The notes under the pieces were generated by a model. It did no database searches and had not been told where the DNA came from. It saw only the letters and a program-made list of their open reading frames with translations. Shown one piece after another: positions 5,458 through 8,097 of a stretch of 8,097 nucleotides of DNA (its first letter is position 1; each line of letters starts with the position of its first letter). This stretch comes from JBCDCU01 sp039180865. Lineage in GTDB: Bacteria > Pseudomonadota > Alphaproteobacteria > Rhizobiales > JACESI01. Location: positions 1-8,097 of the forward strand of contig JBCDCZ010000209.1 in the NCBI GenBank assembly GCA_039180865.1, read 5' to 3'. A program made the translations under genes and the position numbers.

Positions 5458-7136
5458 CGCACAAGGCCGAGAGTTCTCATCTGCGTCGTTGCAGCTTCGC
5501 ATTGCCTTGAATTCGCGCTCGACAGCGTTTCGATAAAGGCAGAGAAGAGCGCGTCCTGCATTTGACGCACCTGATTTGAATCTTTGCGGTTCAGGACGCC
5601 GAAGACCTGATCAGCCAGGGCGATACAGGCCGCCGAGAGCGATTGCCCCTTCGGCTGCTGATTAATTGCCGGCTCTCGCGTGATTGCCGTTTCCTGCCCA
5701 CCGTTAGAAGGATTGGCCGGCACAAAATCCGTTTCGCTTCCCGGAATTTCGACACCACCTTCAATCATGGTTGCTGGATCTTCGCCTCTTTGGTGGGGGT
5801 CCGGGCCGCCAAGACCATCTTGAGCATTCGCGCCGACACGGATGACCTCCAGCGTTCCGGAAGGGATGAGACCGAGGCTGTCAAGATCAATCCCGATTTG
5901 GAGGCATTCGCCAGGTCTGGCATTGGTGACATCGAACACGCCGACCTGTTGCAAAACACCCATTAACCCCGCGCGCTCCGTGGAGCCTCTTTCGGTGCGC
6001 AGGATCGGCCCGATTGCTTGCGCAAGCGCATCGCATGCTGATGGAGAGCCACTGTTTCCACCATTTGAAGAAGAAGTATCCGCCGATTGTGTTCGATCTT
6101 GCCCAGATTGCTTTTTACCGTCTGACGATTGCTTTTCTTCCGAAGTGGTATTTCGACCTGGCGTCTGATTTGTGACTGTCACCGGTCCCCATGAGAAACC
6201 GGGTGGCAGGGCATTGGTCCGCTCAAGCTCTGCGAGAAGGCCACTCCTTGCGGCATCATCAAGGAGCGCCCGGCACTGCTCTTCGGTCTTGAACCGGAAG
6301 TCTGAGATGCCGGCATTTCTTTGCATCCGTGTGAAGATCCGTTCGAGATCCGGCCGGTCGTACGCCCCCACGGCCGCAGCAACATCGTCGGCCAGAAGAC
6401 AGGTTTCCGATGTTGCCGCGGTTTGGTCCTGCGGGGTCTGGGGAGAGGGAGGGGGGGCAGGAGACGGTTGGACTGGTTGATTGTTTGTAGTCTGATTACC
6501 GGCGTTTTGTGAGAAATGCGGTTTATTGGTGCGTCCCAGTTCGACAAAGATATCCATTTTAATTTGGGCGGTCTGGCCCAGAAACTCGAGTGTCGCGCGT
6601 TGATCCGAAACCCGCTCAGCAATCACCTCGACCTTGATGGGGAAACCACCCCAACTTGAAAGTGTTCCGGAAAAGCTGCCGCTTCCGATCCGTTGCATCC
6701 TGAGTTGCGGCTCCTGAAACACCGGGGGCAGAGTGAGGATCATGTCTCCTCCGTTCGGCTTGAAGACGATCTTGCCGCCTTTTTCGACAAGTGTCGGCAT
6801 TTCCTGCCCTAAAAAACTGACGGATCCCCGCCCGCCGGTCACCGCATAGACGAAACTCGTAACAGGTGGCTCATCTGCAGGAGCCGAAACATATCTCATG
6901 TCGGCCCATCCGCTCAGGGTTCCAAAGAAAACATGGCAAAATCCGCCAGAGCACTGATCGCTCAGTTCGACTTCGCATATACCTTCGGAAATTCCACCGA
7001 TGACGGGCCCGTTCGGTACGGGTTCGCTGTAGATATCGATCCCATTGTTGGCAGGTCCGGAGACGCAAGCAGCATGGGCGAATCCAGTAAAAGCGAGGAA
7101 GAGGGCGGCGGCGAACGCCAATCCGAGAGGCTTCAT
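5454..7136 (-). CDS. Exported SH3b-domain protein with three two-cysteine modules
   Basis: This 560-residue protein of unknown function has a Sec signal peptide (MKPLGLAFAAALFLAFTGFAHA, cut after A22). Residues 24-84 form a bacterial SH3-like (SH3b) domain: an IYSEPVPNGPVIGGISEG segment and a closing FGTLSGWADMRYVS, with four cysteines (24, 54, 62, 67). SH3b domains often bind peptidoglycan or peptides. A beta-rich region of unknown type follows (about 90-200), then a P/Q/N/T-rich linker (202-243). The C-terminal half holds three diverged modules at 246-301, 368-424 and 504-559, each C-x41/42-C-x10-G-L-[LIV], joined by low-complexity linkers (320-365, 425-500). All ten cysteines belong to the SH3b domain or to these pairs, so disulfides are likely. 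The ribosome binding site before ATG 7136 is weak. It follows a LuxR-type gene by 84 bp and overlaps the next gene by 4 bp. The envelope location is well supported; the role is not known. Confidence 0.85.
   Translation of the reverse strand: MKPLGLAFAAALFLAFTGFAHAACVSGPANNGIDIYSEPVPNGPVIGGISEGICEVELSDQCSGGFCHVFFGTLSGWADMRYVSAPADEPPVTSFVYAVTGGRGSVSFLGQEMPTLVEKGGKIVFKPNGGDMILTLPPVFQEPQLRMQRIGSGSFSGTLSSWGGFPIKVEVIAERVSDQRATLEFLGQTAQIKMDIFVELGRTNKPHFSQNAGNQTTNNQPVQPSPAPPPSPQTPQDQTAATSETCLLADDVAAAVGAYDRPDLERIFTRMQRNAGISDFRFKTEEQCRALLDDAARSGLLAELERTNALPPGFSWGPVTVTNQTPGRNTTSEEKQSSDGKKQSGQDRTQSADTSSSNGGNSGSPSACDALAQAIGPILRTERGSTERAGLMGVLQQVGVFDVTNARPGECLQIGIDLDSLGLIPSGTLEVIRVGANAQDGLGGPDPHQRGEDPATMIEGGVEIPGSETDFVPANPSNGGQETAITREPAINQQPKGQSLSAACIALADQVFGVLNRKDSNQVRQMQDALFSAFIETLSSANSRQCEAATTQMRTLGLVR
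5460..5627 (-). repeat. Two-cysteine module 3 of the exported SH3b protein
   Basis: Residues 504-559 show C504, C546 and G557-L558-V559, spacing C-x41-C-x10-G-L-V. The module ends the protein, leaving one residue after it, so it is a complete domain boundary. Confidence 0.6.
5865..6035 (-). repeat. Two-cysteine module 2 of the exported SH3b protein
   Basis: Residues 368-424 show C368, C411 and G422-L423-I424, spacing C-x42-C-x10-G-L-I. The start SACDALAQAI closely resembles the start of module 3 (AACIALADQV), which supports common origin. Confidence 0.6.
6234..6401 (-). repeat. Two-cysteine module 1 of the exported SH3b protein
   Basis: Residues 246-301 show C246, C288 and then G299-L300-L301. 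The segment between the cysteines looks alpha-helical (DDVAAAVGAYDRPDLERIFT). The spacing C-x41-C-x10-G-L-L matches modules 2 and 3, although overall identity is low. Confidence 0.6.
6885..7067 (-). other. SH3b domain (encoded segment)
   Basis: Residues 24-84 of the 560-residue protein fit the SH3_3 type pattern: a start lacking the usual NVRSGP but keeping SEP..NGPVIGGI.EG, and a terminal SGWADMRYV. Cysteines at 24, 54, 62 and 67 are unusual for the family and suggest two disulfides. Confidence 0.65.
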
Positions 7137-7220
7137 GACAGATCCAGTTAGGTCTAGCGGGGCAAGGGAAAACTAAACGGACCAGCGGGCATAAAACCAC
7201 CTCGTGATTTCCGTAGGGTG

Positions 7221-8000
7221 CTATCGCGTGAGCGAGATTTCCCCATATTCAATCGCCTTTGCGAGGGCTTCTTCGCGGGTTGAGGCACCGAGTTTGCGTT
7301 TTACGTTCTTTAGATGAAACTCGACGGTAGCCGCTGAAATGCCGAGAACACCAGCAATGCTCGACGTTCGTTTGCCCCGGGCGAGGAAGGTTAGGCATTC
7401 CTGTTCGCGCTGGCTGAGAACCGAGGCACTTTCCAGGACTGAAGCAGGTTCAGCGGAAATCGCTTCCAGGCGTTCATGAGCATAAAATCCGATGAGACGA
7501 ACCTGATCTCTGACCTTTTGGTAGTGCATCTCGAAACGCTCACGGGGCAGGGTCGACCCAAAGTTCCATCCGCCGCAGCGTCGTGCACCGATCAACCGCA
7601 CCGGGCTTGCAAACCCGGTTCGACATCCTGTGTCACCAGCTGAAAGAACCCTTTCCCGCTCGGCAAGTGAGATGTCGGGGTAAGTGTCGAGATAGTCAGA
7701 GCCGGTGCGCCGCGGCTTGAGATTTCCGCAAAATCTGAAAAGAGGATCGGAGCAGACATGCTCCTGATCGAGATAGATATCGGACCACCATTTCGGCAGA
7801 TTGCTCAAGACGATCGGGCTATCGTGCGGAGCACTCAGCCGGATCAAAAGGTAGGTAACATGTGTGAAGCCGTACTCTTTGAGGGTTTGAGTACAAGCAT
7901 TCCATAAGCTCTCGATATCGGAGACGGATTGTATTTCATCGAGAAAGCTATCCATCGTGCTTTGCCCGCTGAAGCCGTCCAGAGTCACATGCTTGCCCAC
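7221..8000 (-). CDS. LuxR-family regulator with autoinducer-binding domain
   Basis: This 259-residue regulator has the two-domain build of quorum-sensing LuxR/TraR proteins. An N-terminal ligand domain (about 17-175) precedes a GerE-type helix-turn-helix (about 194-250, LSQREQECLTFLARGK...ISAATVEFHLKNVKRKLGA). Aligned by eye to TraR, the ligand pocket keeps W57, Y61, D70, P71 and G113 as W72, Y76, D85, P86 and G129. The position of TraR W85 falls on G100 in KPRRTGSDY, so one of the six conserved residues is lost. The start is GTG 8000 with a G-rich sequence 8 nt before it. The ATG at 7955 (244 residues, MDSFLDEIQ) lines up with the TraR N-terminus and is a serious alternative. No luxI is in the window. 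Its position 84 bp before the exported pair, on the same strand, suggests it controls them or shares their transcript; the ligand is unknown. Confidence 0.92.
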   Translation of the reverse strand: MGKHVTLDGFSGQSTMDSFLDEIQSVSDIESLWNACTQTLKEYGFTHVTYLLIRLSAPHDSPIVLSNLPKWWSDIYLDQEHVCSDPLFRFCGNLKPRRTGSDYLDTYPDISLAERERVLSAGDTGCRTGFASPVRLIGARRCGGWNFGSTLPRERFEMHYQKVRDQVRLIGFYAHERLEAISAEPASVLESASVLSQREQECLTFLARGKRTSSIAGVLGISAATVEFHLKNVKRKLGASTREEALAKAIEYGEISLTR

Positions 8001-8030
8001 GTTAGCGCCCCCGCTTTTGCGTGAAAGTCA

Positions 8031-8060
8031 TTTCTATCGGCATTGCGACTTCATTCTCAA
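8031..8060 (-). promoter_or_regulatory. Candidate promoter of the luxR-type gene
   Basis: Read on the minus strand, TTGAGA (8060-8055) and TAGAAA (8036-8031) are 18 bp apart, each four of six matches or better to sigma-70 boxes. Transcription would start near 8024, giving a leader of about 24 nt before GTG 8000. This favours the longer protein but does not prove it. Confidence 0.35.
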
Positions 8061-8077
8061 TGGATAATAATCACAAT

Positions 8078-8097
8078 CTATACCCGTATGGGTATAG
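8078..8097. promoter_or_regulatory. 20-bp near-palindrome, lux-box-like
   Basis: CTATACCCGTATGGGTATAG pairs with itself at nine of ten positions. Its 20-bp length and its place 78-97 bp upstream of the luxR-type start fit a lux box, which LuxR dimers bind. It touches the window edge, so it may equally serve a gene to the right. Binding by this LuxR is inference. Confidence 0.5.

Noticed and set aside
5842..6168. 108-codon plus-strand open frame opposite the SH3b protein
   Set aside because: It is a shadow of the minus-strand gene, whose signal peptide, domain order and module spacing are clear.
8059..8077. GGATAATAATCACAATC as a Fur-like iron box
   Set aside because: Only part of the Fur dyad matches, alphaproteobacteria mostly use other iron boxes (Irr, RirA), and AT-rich promoter DNA gives such matches by chance.

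Overview
The window reads as ordinary, gene-dense chromosome from an alphaproteobacterium, most likely a Hyphomicrobiales-type (rhizobial or marine Stappiaceae-like) organism. This rests on the moderately high GC content, the codon use, the compact gene packing, an egtB-egtD pair, and a LuxR regulator next to SH3b-domain exported proteins. The lineage call is inference from gene style; no marker gene is present.

Layout, left to right. Positions 1-512 (minus) hold the N-terminal part of a MATE-family multidrug efflux transporter, cut by the window edge. A divergent intergenic region (513-647) carries two dyad-symmetric sites, each lying inside the spacer of a plausible promoter. A TetR-family repressor follows (648-1244, plus). 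Converging on it is a two-gene ergothioneine operon on the minus strand: egtB (2273-3535), then egtD 7 bp downstream (1297-2265). Together they convert histidine to hercynine and then to the hercynyl-cysteine sulfoxide; egtA, egtC and the C-S lyase are not in the window. A 420-bp divergent intergenic region (3536-3955) separates egtB from a UspF/UspG-type universal stress protein gene (3956-4369, plus) and holds a FNR/FixK-like box.

The right half is three minus-strand genes in a row. First is a LuxR-type regulator with an autoinducer-binding domain (7221-8000), preceded by a lux-box-like 20-bp near-palindrome at the right edge. Next is a 560-residue exported protein (5454-7136) with an SH3b domain and three diverged copies of a module with two cysteines. 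Last is a 351-residue exported protein with four cysteines (4402-5457), whose start codon overlaps the previous stop as ATGA. I do not recognise a function for the two exported proteins. They are translationally coupled and may be controlled by the LuxR protein.

The most novel-looking part is the LuxR plus exported-pair block, especially the triple C-x41/42-C-x10-G-L-[LIV] module. The rest (efflux with repressor, ergothioneine synthesis, universal stress protein) looks like conventional stress defence. I saw no mobile elements, tRNA or rRNA genes, CRISPR arrays or pseudogenes.
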